NCBI GenBank assembly: GCA_018971455.1
Contig: JAGXAV010000025.1
Location: 1 to 11,659 of the forward strand
Direction: 5' to 3'
DNA from: Rhodospirillales bacterium
GTDB lineage: Bacteria > Pseudomonadota > Alphaproteobacteria > Acetobacterales > Acetobacteraceae
Length of the DNA: 11,659 nt
A program made the translations under genes and the position numbers. Positions 1 to 6,772 of the stretch are shown here, piece after piece (the first letter of the stretch is position 1; every line of letters begins with the position of its first letter). The notes beneath the pieces were generated by a model. The model searched no databases. It was not told the DNA's origin and saw only the letters and a list, made by a program, of their open reading frames with translations.

Positions 1-1
1 C

Positions 2-1147
2 TCCCTCCAGCATCATGCGTCGCCGCTGCGTCTCTTTGCGGGCGATGATTGCCTGCGCCACCTCCCGCGCGAGCTGGACCGGTTGGGTGCGAAGCGCGCG
101 GTGATTGTGTGCGGTCCCTCGCTCGCCCGCTCCGGCCTGCTCGGCGCCATCGAGGACGCGCTCGGCGGCCGCGCGGCGGGCCGCTTCTCGCTCGTGCGCC
201 CGCACAGCCCGCTCCCCGATGTGATGGCGGCCGCCGACACTCTGCGGGCGAGCAGGGCTGATGTCGTCATCGCCGTGGGCGGGGGTTCGGCAATCGTCAC
301 CGCCCGTGCCGCGACGATCCTTCTGGCCGAGGGCAAGCCGATCGCCGAGCTTGCCACAAGCTGGAAACCCGGCGGCGAGTTGCACTCACCCCGGTTGCTC
401 GCGGACAAGCTGCCCCAGATCGTCCTGCCGACCACGCCGACCACTGCCATGGTCAAGGCCGGCAGCGCCGTCCACGATCCCGCGCAGGCAGCGCGCCTCG
501 CCCTGTTCGACCCCAAGACCCGGGCCCAGGCGCTCTTTCTCCACCCCGGCCTGCTTGCCTCCGCACCCCCCGGCCTCATTGTCAGCGCCGGCCTCGATAC
601 GCTCAGCCTCGCGGTTGAGGGGCTGCTGGCCCGCGGCGGCGACCCGCTGGCCGACGCCAACCTCATTCACGCGGTCCGCCTGGTCACCCGGCACCTCCGC
701 GGCGACCCCGCTGACGATGACACGCGCGCCCAACTCGTTTTCGCCGCCATTCTCGCGGGGCAGGGCACCGACTTCACCGGTGCCGGCATCGCCACCGTTC
801 TCGGCCATGCGATCGGGATGGGTCACGCCATCGACAACGGCATCGCCAAGGCAATCCTGCTGCCGCATGCCGTGCGCTTCAACGCCGCGGCGGCGCCGGC
901 TGGGATCGCCAAGGTAGCGATCGGCCTTGGTTTGGACGCCGGCTCCACCCCGAACGCCGTCGCCAGCGCGCTGGCCGGGGTGGGAGCCGCGCTGGGAGCG
1001 GCTGCGCGCCTGCGCGACGCCGGCATATCGCACCACGCGCTGGCGGACATCGCCGCACGCGGCATGGACGACTGGTTCCTGCGCGGCAACCCGCGGCCCG
1101 TTGAGTCCGCGGCCGACCTGCAATCGGTGCTGGAGGCGGCCTGGTGA
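2..1147 (+). CDS. Iron-containing alcohol dehydrogenase / maleylacetate reductase-like, 5' end outside window
   Basis: Predicted NAD(P)H-dependent oxidoreductase of the Fe-ADH fold; the closest functional guess is maleylacetate reductase, which reduces maleylacetate to 3-oxoadipate in hydroxyquinol, resorcinol and chlorocatechol pathways. The reading frame is open to the left edge. The 27 codons before the first possible start (TTG at 83) encode family-like sequence (HHASPLRLFAGDD, then PRELDRLGAKRA), so the true start lies upstream of the window. Visible motifs are the nucleotide-binding AVGGGSAIVTA (nt about 275-307), LPTTPTTAM (about 425-451), and the C-terminal metal region with GHAIGMGHAIDNG followed by LLPHAVRFN (about 803-880). 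The usual D-x3-H metal pair reads DTLSL (596-610), so one histidine ligand is replaced by leucine. The stop is TGA at 1145-1147, 82 bases before the regulator. Family is confident; the substrate is inferred. Confidence 0.85.
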   Translation, partial: SLQHHASPLRLFAGDDCLRHLPRELDRLGAKRAVIVCGPSLARSGLLGAIEDALGGRAAGRFSLVRPHSPLPDVMAAADTLRASRADVVIAVGGGSAIVTARAATILLAEGKPIAELATSWKPGGELHSPRLLADKLPQIVLPTTPTTAMVKAGSAVHDPAQAARLALFDPKTRAQALFLHPGLLASAPPGLIVSAGLDTLSLAVEGLLARGGDPLADANLIHAVRLVTRHLRGDPADDDTRAQLVFAAILAGQGTDFTGAGIATVLGHAIGMGHAIDNGIAKAILLPHAVRFNAAAAPAGIAKVAIGLGLDAGSTPNAVASALAGVGAALGAAARLRDAGISHHALADIAARGMDDWFLRGNPRPVESAADLQSVLEAAW

Positions 1148-1188
1148 TCGCCATGCGACGGTGGTGTGGAAACGATCCGGATTTGGGC

Positions 1189-1194
1189 TAGAAT
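1189..1194 (+). promoter_or_regulatory. Possible -10 element for the IclR-type gene
   Basis: TAGAAT matches the sigma-70 -10 consensus at five of six positions and lies 36 bases before the ATG at 1230. No good -35 hexamer is visible at the right distance. An 8-base palindrome, ATCCGGAT, lies just upstream at 1175-1182 and could be an operator. The gene could equally be co-transcribed with the preceding dehydrogenase. Confidence 0.3.
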
Positions 1195-1229
1195 GGAGTC
1201 TGAACTTGAACGGCGCAGACGAATCATCA

Positions 1230-2033
1230 ATGGCACGAGCGACCCGGAAACCCCCGACCAAAGCCGCCCTGGAGCCACCGATGCGCGGGGCGGGAGAGCC
1301 ACAGCACCATCGCACGGTTGACCGGGTCACCGAGATTCTAGAGCAGGTCGTCTACAACCCAGGCCTCACCTTCGCCCAGCTCGCCCGCGCATTGAATGCA
1401 CCCAAGAGTTCGGTCTACGGGTTCATCCGCGGGCTTCTCGCCAAGGGCTGGCTCTACGAGGAGGACCGAGGGTTCTATCTCGGCCCCGCCGTCCATGGTC
1501 TCACGCTGGCCAGCGGGCATATCCGCGCCGGCATGGTTAGCCATGCCGATGTCGCGGCGCTGCACGAGGCGACCGGTACGGCCGTCTTTCTCGGTGTCCC
1601 CGCTGGCGAGTATCTCATCTACATCGCCGAGGCCGGGGCCGACGCCATCTCCGGTATCGAGGCGCAGCGCAACATCCGCCGGACCCTGCTCGGCACCGCC
1701 GGGGGCAAGGCGCTGCTCGCCGCCCGCCCGGATCGCGAACTCGAGGCGTTCCTCCGCAGCCACTCCGCCGAGGGGCGCGAGGTGCTGGAATCGTTCCTGG
1801 GCGAATACCAGGACATCCGGCGCACGGGGATTGCGACCAATATCCGCCTCAATGGAACCCGTTTTGCTATCGCGACGACAGTGCGCGACAAATCGGGCAA
1901 GGCCGTGGCGTCGGTCACCCTCCTCGGCCCGACCGAAATGGTCAAGCCGCAGATGAAGGCGCTGTCGGAGACGCTTCGCAAGCACGTCAACGCATGGAGC
2001 GAACGCTCGGTTCGCGCCCGCGAAGCCATCTGA
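1230..2033 (+). CDS. IclR-family transcriptional regulator
   Basis: DNA-binding regulator, 267 aa from the ATG at 1230. Residues about 29-85 form the N-terminal winged helix-turn-helix: TVDRVTEILE, then LTFAQLARALNAPKSSVYGF with the recognition helix, then GWLYEEDRGFYLG as the wing. Residues about 100-260 form the IclR effector-binding domain, with GTAVFLGVP, RRTLLGTAGGKALLA and TNIRLNGTRFAIATTVRD. IclR proteins usually sense a small aromatic or organic acid and control a neighbouring catabolic operon, as repressor or activator. The start is uncertain. ATG 1230 has no clear Shine-Dalgarno, whereas ATG 1281 has GGAG six bases upstream and would give 250 aa with an intact HTH. The likely target is the promoter at about 2194-2237 before the next gene. 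Family assignment is firm; effector and mode of action are unknown. Confidence 0.92.
   Translation: MARATRKPPTKAALEPPMRGAGEPQHHRTVDRVTEILEQVVYNPGLTFAQLARALNAPKSSVYGFIRGLLAKGWLYEEDRGFYLGPAVHGLTLASGHIRAGMVSHADVAALHEATGTAVFLGVPAGEYLIYIAEAGADAISGIEAQRNIRRTLLGTAGGKALLAARPDRELEAFLRSHSAEGREVLESFLGEYQDIRRTGIATNIRLNGTRFAIATTVRDKSGKAVASVTLLGPTEMVKPQMKALSETLRKHVNAWSERSVRAREAI
1271..1274 (+). promoter_or_regulatory. Shine-Dalgarno favouring the internal IclR start at 1281
   Basis: GGAG lies six bases before the in-frame ATG at 1281, whereas the first ATG (1230) has no purine-rich site at usual spacing. Use of 1281 would remove only a 17-residue Arg/Lys/Pro-rich tail preceding the HTH domain. Confidence 0.4.
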
Positions 2034-2193
2034 CGGCTTCGGTGCAACCAAACATAACATTATAACAACGACGGCAAACGCGTCCCTCTGGCTTCCGCCG
2101 TTTTCCCTGCCCAAATCTGATCGCTGCATCTCCGCACCTAGTGGCGCGGGCTGGTCCGGGGCGTCTCCGTTGGGGTCTTTCATTGGAATAGTG

Positions 2194-2203
2194 CGGATAT
2201 CCG
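2194..2203. promoter_or_regulatory. Perfect 10-base palindrome, candidate operator half of a pair
   Basis: CGGATATCCG is a perfect palindrome six bases upstream of the candidate -35 at 2209. Its centre is exactly 20 bases from that of the second palindrome at 2214-2223, so the two would sit on nearly the same face of the helix. The adjacent IclR-type regulator is the obvious candidate binder; that is inference. Confidence 0.45.
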
Positions 2204-2208
2204 ACTAC

Positions 2209-2237
2209 TTGAACGTAATTACGATTCAATCTATCCT
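2209..2237 (+). promoter_or_regulatory. Candidate sigma-70-type promoter of the CMD/binding-protein/ADH operon
   Basis: TTGAAC (2209-2214) and TATCCT (2232-2237) each match the -35 and -10 consensus at four of six positions, with an ideal 17-base spacer. The predicted start of transcription is near 2244, about 25 bases before the ATG at 2270. The spacer holds the CGTAATTACG palindrome. The surrounding sequence is much AT-richer than the rest of the window, as expected for a promoter. Confidence 0.5.
2214..2223. promoter_or_regulatory. Perfect 10-base palindrome within the promoter spacer
   Basis: CGTAATTACG is a perfect palindrome starting at the last base of the candidate -35 and filling much of the -35/-10 spacer. 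A protein bound here would block RNA polymerase, so if it is an operator, repression is the simplest reading. Confidence 0.45.
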
Positions 2238-2253
2238 CCCGTCACCAAGCAAA

Positions 2254-2263
2254 GGGGGAGAGG
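2254..2263 (+). promoter_or_regulatory. Ribosome binding site of the CMD-like gene
   Basis: The purine run GGGGGAGAGG ends six bases before the ATG at 2270, a strong Shine-Dalgarno that fixes the start. Confidence 0.7.
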
Positions 2264-2269
2264 CCAGCC

Positions 2270-2605
2270 ATGGCGACAGAGACCAATCTCGGCAAGCAGG
2301 CGTTCGGGGATGTCTCGCCAGGCCTCGCGGCTTTCACGGATGACGTGCTGTACGGGAATGTCTGGGAGCGGTCGGAACTCGCCAAGCGCGATCGCAGCCT
2401 GATCACGGTGGCGGCCCTGATCACACTAGGGCGCAGCGACCAGCTCGCGTCCCACCTCCGCCGCGCGATGCGTAACGGTTTGACGCGGGAGGAACTCGCG
2501 GAGACGATTACGCATCTGGCGTTCTACGCAGGTTGGCCAGCAGCGAGCACGGCCGTGAAGGTGGCCCGGCAGATCTTTGCCGAGACCGCCACACCCGGCA
2601 GCTGA
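2270..2605 (+). CDS. Carboxymuconolactone decarboxylase (CMD) family protein
   Basis: A 111-aa single-domain protein of the CMD/AhpD-like all-helical fold. The family hallmark covers about residues 37-92: LAKRDRSLITVAALITLGR, then QLASHLRRAMRNGLTREEL, then ETITHLAFYAGWPAA. There is no CxxC, so it resembles the true gamma-carboxymuconolactone decarboxylase branch rather than peroxidase-type AhpD. The reference enzyme decarboxylates 4-carboxymuconolactone to 3-oxoadipate enol-lactone in the protocatechuate branch of the beta-ketoadipate pathway. At 111 aa this is slightly short for PcaC, and no other pca gene is visible, so a decarboxylase or lactone-handling role on another substrate is possible. 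It is the first gene after the candidate promoter, 60 bases before the binding-protein gene. Family is certain, exact reaction is not. Confidence 0.88.
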   Translation: MATETNLGKQAFGDVSPGLAAFTDDVLYGNVWERSELAKRDRSLITVAALITLGRSDQLASHLRRAMRNGLTREELAETITHLAFYAGWPAASTAVKVARQIFAETATPGS

Positions 2606-2654
2606 GGGTCCCCCAAAACGCCTCACTTCCCGATGCGACATCACAACAACAATC

Positions 2655-2660
2655 GGAGGA
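2655..2660 (+). promoter_or_regulatory. Ribosome binding site of the substrate-binding protein gene
   Basis: GGAGGA lies five bases before ATG 2666. It selects this start over an in-frame ATG at 2633 that would add eleven His/Asn-rich residues ahead of the signal peptide. Confidence 0.8.
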
Positions 2661-2665
2661 ATCAC

Positions 2666-3826
2666 ATGCGCGTCCCAAGATTGGCGTTTTTCGTGGCGGT
2701 CGTGTTTGCCGCGGCGCTGGCCGCTGCGCCGGCATCTCACGCGCAGACTATCAAGATCGGCATTGTCGGGCCGATGACCGGGCCCGCAGCGCCGTGGGGG
2801 ATTGCCTTGGCGGAGGGCGCCAAGATTCTTGCCGCGCGTTACAACGCCGAAGGCGGGCTTGATGTCGGCGGCACGAAACATCCCGTCCAGATGGTCATTT
2901 ACGATGACTTTTACAGCACGCCTGGCGCAGTGGCGGCCTATAACCGCCTGGTCTACGAGGATGGCGTCAAATACATGGTGGTCATCGCCGGCATCAGCAC
3001 CATGGCGGTCAAGCAAAAGGCGGCGGACGACAAGGTTGTCGTGATGACCGCTGGCTACATCGCCGAGGAGCTCGATCCAAAGTCACATTATATGTATCGC
3101 ATGTGGGGCCCGCCGGCGGATTTTTTCCCGCCGCTGATCAAGTGGCTGCACGACAACCGGCCCGAGCGGCGCGTGGTGATCGTCAACCCGAACGATGAAA
3201 CCTCCCGTGAGAACGCCGACCTTGCGGAGAAGCTCTACAAGCAGGTCGGCTACAAGGTCCTGGAAAACCAGCTCTACGAGCGGTCGTTGAAAGACTTCCT
3301 GCCGCTGTTGACAAAGGTTCTGGCGCTTAAGCCGGACATGCTCGACCTTGGCGCCACGGCCCCGCAGACGGCGGCAGTGCTGGTGAGGCAGGCGCGGGAT
3401 TTCGGCTTCAAGGGCCTCATCGTCGACTCCGGCTCGACGGCGTGGAGTGAAATCATCAAGGGGGCCGGCGCCAAGGATGCCGAGGGCGTGATCAACGTGT
3501 TCGGCGCCGATCCGGCCAACGCGAACTACAGGAAATTCGCCGAGCAGTATCACAAGGCGATCGGGCAGGAGCCGAACGACGTGCTGGCCCCCTATTCAGA
3601 CGGCGTGGACTTCCTGTTGCAATCGATCGCGGCATCGGGATCGATAACCGATACGTCGAAGTTTGAGATCGGCTTCTTCAAGGCAGCGCCGTTCACAACG
3701 ATCCAGGGGGAGAAGGTGGGCATCACCGGTCAAAAGAAATACGGCATCAAACATCAGGTCGCCGAGACGCGGTATGTCGGCGTGATCAAGAACGGAACCA
3801 TATCCGTGCTGGGTAAGATCCACTGA
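2666..3826 (+). CDS. Periplasmic substrate-binding protein of a branched-chain-type (LivK-like) ABC importer
   Basis: A 386-aa secreted solute receptor of the type 1 periplasmic-binding fold (Peripl_BP_6/LivK-like). Residues 1-26 are a signal peptide: basic MRVPR, a hydrophobic core, then a signal peptidase I site after SHA, with the mature protein starting QTIKIGIVGPMTGP. No lipobox cysteine is present. Mature-domain hallmarks are ALAEGAKILAARYNAEGGL and DDFYSTPGAVAAYNRLVYEDG (about residues 48-100) and GAGAKDAEGVINVFGADP in the C-terminal half. In proteobacterial catabolic loci such receptors often bind aromatic acids, amides or other organic acids rather than leucine. It sits between the CMD-like gene and a zinc ADH, away from the likely partner permease/ATPase genes at 8116-11515 on the other strand. 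Family is firm; ligand and partner are inferred. Confidence 0.92.
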   Translation: MRVPRLAFFVAVVFAAALAAAPASHAQTIKIGIVGPMTGPAAPWGIALAEGAKILAARYNAEGGLDVGGTKHPVQMVIYDDFYSTPGAVAAYNRLVYEDGVKYMVVIAGISTMAVKQKAADDKVVVMTAGYIAEELDPKSHYMYRMWGPPADFFPPLIKWLHDNRPERRVVIVNPNDETSRENADLAEKLYKQVGYKVLENQLYERSLKDFLPLLTKVLALKPDMLDLGATAPQTAAVLVRQARDFGFKGLIVDSGSTAWSEIIKGAGAKDAEGVINVFGADPANANYRKFAEQYHKAIGQEPNDVLAPYSDGVDFLLQSIAASGSITDTSKFEIGFFKAAPFTTIQGEKVGITGQKKYGIKHQVAETRYVGVIKNGTISVLGKIH

Positions 3827-3832
3827 TACGAC

Positions 3833-3866
3833 GGCGCGCGGCGTCGCCTCGGCGCCGCCGCGCGCC
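3833..3866 (+). terminator. GC-rich intercistronic hairpin after the binding-protein gene
   Basis: A perfect 11-bp inverted repeat (GGCGCGCGGCG at 3833-3843, its complement at 3856-3866) with a 12-base loop begins six bases after the stop codon. There is no T-run after it, only CTGCTTT, so it is not a textbook intrinsic terminator. Hairpins in this place commonly stabilise the upstream mRNA or partly stop transcription, so that the binding protein is made in excess of the next gene. That role is inferred. Confidence 0.55.
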
Positions 3867-3883
3867 CTGCTTTGCCAAATGAC

Positions 3884-3890
3884 CGGAGGA
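3884..3890 (+). promoter_or_regulatory. Ribosome binding site of the zinc ADH gene
   Basis: CGGAGGA lies six bases before ATG 3897. An in-frame ATG at 3879 comes before this site and is therefore unlikely to be the start; GTG 3894 is too close to it. Confidence 0.75.
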
Positions 3891-3896
3891 AACGTG

Positions 3897-5027
3897 ATGC
3901 GAATGTTGGCAGCGGTGATGTACCAGCAGGGCCTGCCGACACCCTATGCAGAGAGCCAGCCTTTCCATATCGAGGAAGTGGAGATCGACGGTCCGAATGA
4001 GGGCGAGGTTCTGGTGGAGGTGGCCGCGGCCGGTCTATGCCATTCGGACCTCTCGCAAGTCGCGGGGCTGCGCAAGCGCATGCTCCCCGTCGTAGGCGGA
4101 CACGAAGGCGCCGGCGTCGTCCGCGAAGTTGGGCCGGGAGTCACCAAGGTCAAGCCCGGTGATCACGTTGTCATGACAGTCGCGACTGGCTGCGGCTCGT
4201 GCCGATATTGCGTCAATATCAAACCCGCCCTGTGCGAGCGGATTTCGGTCTCGCGCAGCCAGGGCGTTCTGCCGAACGGCATGCGGCGGCTAAGCCGCAA
4301 TTGCGAGCCGGTCTTTCACTACAGTGGAATTTCGTCCTTCGCGCAGTACGCGGTGACCTCGCCGAACGCGCTCATCCAGATCGACTCCTCAATCCGGCTC
4401 GACGTCGCCGCCATGTTCGGCTGCGCGGTGGTGACCGGGGCGGGGGCGGTTTTCAACACGGCACGGCTGCGGCCGGGCCAGTCGGCGGCGGTAATCGGGC
4501 TCGGCGGCGTGGGCCTCAACGCCGTCATGGCCGCGCGAGTCGCGGGTGCCTCGTCGATTATTGGTATCGACCTCAAAGACGAGAAATTCGCGCTTGCTCG
4601 CGAGCTCGGCTGTACCCACACGATCTCCGCCCGCGATCCAGATGCCGTGCAGACGATCAAGGATCTCACCAGAGGTGGCGTCGATTTCTGCTTCGAGATT
4701 TCAGGTGCGAAGCCAGCGATGACAATGGCAAATGCCATCACCTGCAAGGGCGGCGAGGTCATCTGCGTCGGCCTCGGCGCCACGACCGACATGTATCATT
4801 ATGCGCATGCTCTCCTGGTCGGTGAGGAGAAGGCATTTCGTGGTTCCCTCATGGGGGGCGGCCTGGCCGAACGCGATATCCCAATGCTGCTGCGTCTCTA
4901 CCGGGATGGCCGCTTGCAGGTGGACCGGCTGATGAGCCGCACGATGAAATTTGACGAACTGAACCGTAGTCTCGACCTGCTGGATCGTGGCGAGGTGGTG
5001 CGCCAAATTCTGCTACCCAATGGCTGA
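3897..5027 (+). CDS. Zinc-dependent medium-chain alcohol dehydrogenase
   Basis: A 376-aa cytosolic NAD-linked dehydrogenase of the class III/aryl-alcohol dehydrogenase type, interconverting a primary or aromatic alcohol and its aldehyde. The GroES-like domain holds the catalytic zinc ligands Cys48 (GLCHSD), His69-Glu70 (GGHEGAG) and Cys176 (FGCAVVTG). The structural zinc lobe is complete, with Cys99, 102, 105 and 113 (CGSCRYC, then ALC). The Rossmann domain has GLGGVG at 201-206, and Asp225 at the end of the second strand favours NAD over NADP. The C-terminal GSLMGGG region and length match the family. It is the last + strand gene, 70 bases after the binding-protein gene with a hairpin between, and converges with the hydrolase gene. 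Catalytic residues look intact. It could be an (S)-(hydroxymethyl)glutathione or aryl-alcohol dehydrogenase; the substrate cannot be read. Confidence 0.92.
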   Translation: MRMLAAVMYQQGLPTPYAESQPFHIEEVEIDGPNEGEVLVEVAAAGLCHSDLSQVAGLRKRMLPVVGGHEGAGVVREVGPGVTKVKPGDHVVMTVATGCGSCRYCVNIKPALCERISVSRSQGVLPNGMRRLSRNCEPVFHYSGISSFAQYAVTSPNALIQIDSSIRLDVAAMFGCAVVTGAGAVFNTARLRPGQSAAVIGLGGVGLNAVMAARVAGASSIIGIDLKDEKFALARELGCTHTISARDPDAVQTIKDLTRGGVDFCFEISGAKPAMTMANAITCKGGEVICVGLGATTDMYHYAHALLVGEEKAFRGSLMGGGLAERDIPMLLRLYRDGRLQVDRLMSRTMKFDELNRSLDLLDRGEVVRQILLPNG

Positions 5028-5089
5028 ATGGCCTGCGGGGGAATCCATCGAGCTCCTGCATGCCCAAAGAAAGATAAGGGCGAGGAGCC

Positions 5090-5116
5090 TTGTTTCGGCG
5101 TGTCAGCGCCGAACAA
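5090..5116. terminator. Imperfect hairpin between convergent operons
   Basis: TTG-T-TTCGGCG (5090-5100) pairs with CGCCGAACAA (5107-5116), giving ten pairs with one bulged T and a six-base loop. The loop contains the stop codon of the - strand hydrolase. It sits where two operons meet and could stop transcription from either side, but no long T-run follows in either direction. The 75-base gap at 5028-5102 holds nothing else recognisable. Confidence 0.35.
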
Positions 5117-5960
5117 CAGGCGCGTTGGCAGGTAAATGCGCGCGCAACCAGGCGGTGAAATGGCCCGCGGCCTCGTACGCCACCCAGTGCCCGGCGCCCG
5201 AAAACACCTGAACGCGGGCGTCGGGCCGCGCGGCGCGCAGCCCTGCAATCCGATCCCGCAGATGTGCCGAGATGAAGTGATCGCGCTCCCCCCAAGCCGC
5301 GTTGAGCGGGCCGGCGAATTCGGCGAATGCTGCCGGAAGGTAGGGATGCGTGCGATCGGTAAGAATGCCCAGGCGCGATTGCCGCGTATTCTGCTCCTGG
5401 ATTTCAATCGCCAACGCGTCGACATGCTCGGGTTCGGCAATCATCAGGTTCAGCAGATTGGCCCGATGGGCCGCTATCCGCGCCTCTCCTGCAAGGTGGC
5501 GCAGCCGCTGTCGCGGCGGGCTGGCCACCGGGGAGCCAAAGCCGCCGGGCCCAACCAGCGTCAGTGACCGCACCTGGCGTGGCGCGAGCCCCGCAAGCAG
5601 CCCGGCGATCGACCCGCCGAAGGAAAAGCCGGCCAGGTGGAACACCTCGCCAGGCAACAGGGTCATGATCGCCTCGCGCGCCGCTGCCGCAATCGCCGGG
5701 CGATCGACCGCGACCGCGGGCAGGTCGGAATCACCCATTCCCGGCAGGTCAAGTGTCACAACCCGGTAATCGCTCGCCAGAGGCGCAATGTTACGTGCCC
5801 AATGCCGCCAGGAGCCCGTGCCGCCGTGAAGGAGAACCAGAACCGATCCATCGCCCCAATCTCGCGCCACGACGTGGCCGAGGTGGGTGGTCGGCGTGCT
5901 TCGTCGTGCCTGACTGTCGAGCCGCGCGAGAAACGCGCACGCTTCGGCGGCATTGTCCAT
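5103..5960 (-). CDS. Alpha/beta-fold hydrolase
   Basis: A 285-aa serine hydrolase (from ATG at 5960) with a complete predicted triad. The nucleophile is Ser113 in GFSFGG, the acid is probably Asp227 in WGERDHF, and the base is His258 in GAGHWVAYE. The oxyanion segment LLHGGTGSWRHW (about 43-54) and DLPGMGDS (about 71-78) are typical of lipid, ester and meta-cleavage-product hydrolases. No signal peptide is seen, so it is cytosolic. It is the last gene of the - strand operon, starting two bases after the crotonase stop, so translation is probably coupled. A TTG at 5966 would add two residues. In this context it could hydrolyse a CoA thioester, a lactone or a ring-cleavage C-C bond; sequence alone does not choose. 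Confidence 0.88.
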   Translation of the reverse strand: MDNAAEACAFLARLDSQARRSTPTTHLGHVVARDWGDGSVLVLLHGGTGSWRHWARNIAPLASDYRVVTLDLPGMGDSDLPAVAVDRPAIAAAAREAIMTLLPGEVFHLAGFSFGGSIAGLLAGLAPRQVRSLTLVGPGGFGSPVASPPRQRLRHLAGEARIAAHRANLLNLMIAEPEHVDALAIEIQEQNTRQSRLGILTDRTHPYLPAAFAEFAGPLNAAWGERDHFISAHLRDRIAGLRAARPDARVQVFSGAGHWVAYEAAGHFTAWLRAHLPANAPVVRR

Positions 5961-5962
5961 CT

Positions 5963-6772
5963 TCAACGGCCTGTGAACCGTGGTTTGCGCTTTTCCAGGA
6001 ATGCGTTCCGGCCCTCGCGATAATCCTCGCTGTCGAGGCTACGACGCTGGAAGGCATCGAGTAAGTCCATGTTTCGCTCAGAGGGATCACGCAATGCCTG
6101 TTCGATACCGGCCTTGGCCGCGGCGATCGAAATCGGGGCGTTGTCGGCGATGCGCTCCGCCAGCGCAATCACGTCATTCCACCATGTCGAGACCGGCAAG
6201 GTGCGATTGATCAGCCCCATGCGCGCGGCCTCGACCGCGTCGATGCGGTCCGCGGAAAACATGATCATGCGGGCATGCGCTGGCCCTACCAGTGCGGTGA
6301 GCGTGCGCAGCCCGTCGAAACCATAGGCGATGCCAAGCCTTGCCGCCGGAATTCCGAAAATACTGTCCTCGGTCGCCAACCGAAGATCCGCCTGCAGCGC
6401 AATGTTGAGCCCGCCGCCGAGGCAGTAGCCATGAATGGCGGCGATCGTCGGCTTGGAGCACCGTGCAATGGCCTGCCGCGCAGCGGCGACGCGCGTGGCG
6501 AAACGCTGCTGTACCTCGTAATTCGCGCGCGTCTCTCCGAATTGGCTGATATCGCCACCGGAGGCGAAGGCCCGCTCCCCGGCGCCACGCAGCACGACCA
6601 CGCGGACCAAATCATCCGCATCGAGGCGACCCATGATCTCGCCCAGCCCCTCCCACATCTCGACCGTGATGGCGTTGTGCTTCTCGGGATGGTTGAAGGT
6701 GACGATGCCGACCCCGCCATGGGTTTCGGCGAGCATCCGCCCCTCGGCGAATGACGCGATAGCAGAGCTCAT
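5963..6772 (-). CDS. Enoyl-CoA hydratase/isomerase (crotonase) family protein with atypical active site
   Basis: A 269-aa crotonase-fold protein acting on an acyl-CoA. Fold marks are VTFNHPEKHNAIT (about 24-36), the first oxyanion segment AFASGGD (68-74), the second HGYCLGGGL (114-122), and ADRIDAVEAARMGLINR (174-190). Against classical hydratase, the two catalytic glutamates are missing: the PE motif reads PAARLG, with Ala143 at the first position, and the second aligns by eye with Met169. Asp153 (YGFDGL) is a nearby acidic residue. It may therefore catalyse an isomerase, decarboxylase, hydrolase or retro-Claisen reaction rather than water addition. ATG at 6772 overlaps the CoA-transferase stop by ATGA, and GGGAG lies seven bases upstream at 6780-6784. 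Fold is firm; the reaction is open. Confidence 0.9.
   Translation of the reverse strand: MSSAIASFAEGRMLAETHGGVGIVTFNHPEKHNAITVEMWEGLGEIMGRLDADDLVRVVVLRGAGERAFASGGDISQFGETRANYEVQQRFATRVAAARQAIARCSKPTIAAIHGYCLGGGLNIALQADLRLATEDSIFGIPAARLGIAYGFDGLRTLTALVGPAHARMIMFSADRIDAVEAARMGLINRTLPVSTWWNDVIALAERIADNAPISIAAAKAGIEQALRDPSERNMDLLDAFQRRSLDSEDYREGRNAFLEKRKPRFTGR

Noticed and set aside
927..1229. Extension of the IclR frame upstream to position 927
   Set aside because: The extra 101 codons overlap the end of the Fe-ADH gene in another frame, lack family similarity, and no ribosome site supports a start there; ATG 1230 or 1281 fits the family.
386..1330. Long - strand open frame opposite the Fe-ADH gene (314 codons)
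   Set aside because: It runs opposite clear Fe-ADH-family coding, its translation is low-complexity Arg/Gly-rich with no recognisable domain, and such antisense frames are common in GC-rich DNA.
2059..2064. Perfect TATAAT on the - strand (ATTATA on +) after the IclR gene
   Set aside because: No matching -35 at proper spacing and no - strand gene for it to serve, as it would read into the back of the IclR gene; an antisense RNA is possible but unsupported.
1338..2183. Long - strand open frame opposite the IclR gene (281 codons)
   Set aside because: It covers a clear IclR coding region in antisense and has no recognisable motifs; treated as a GC-driven shadow.
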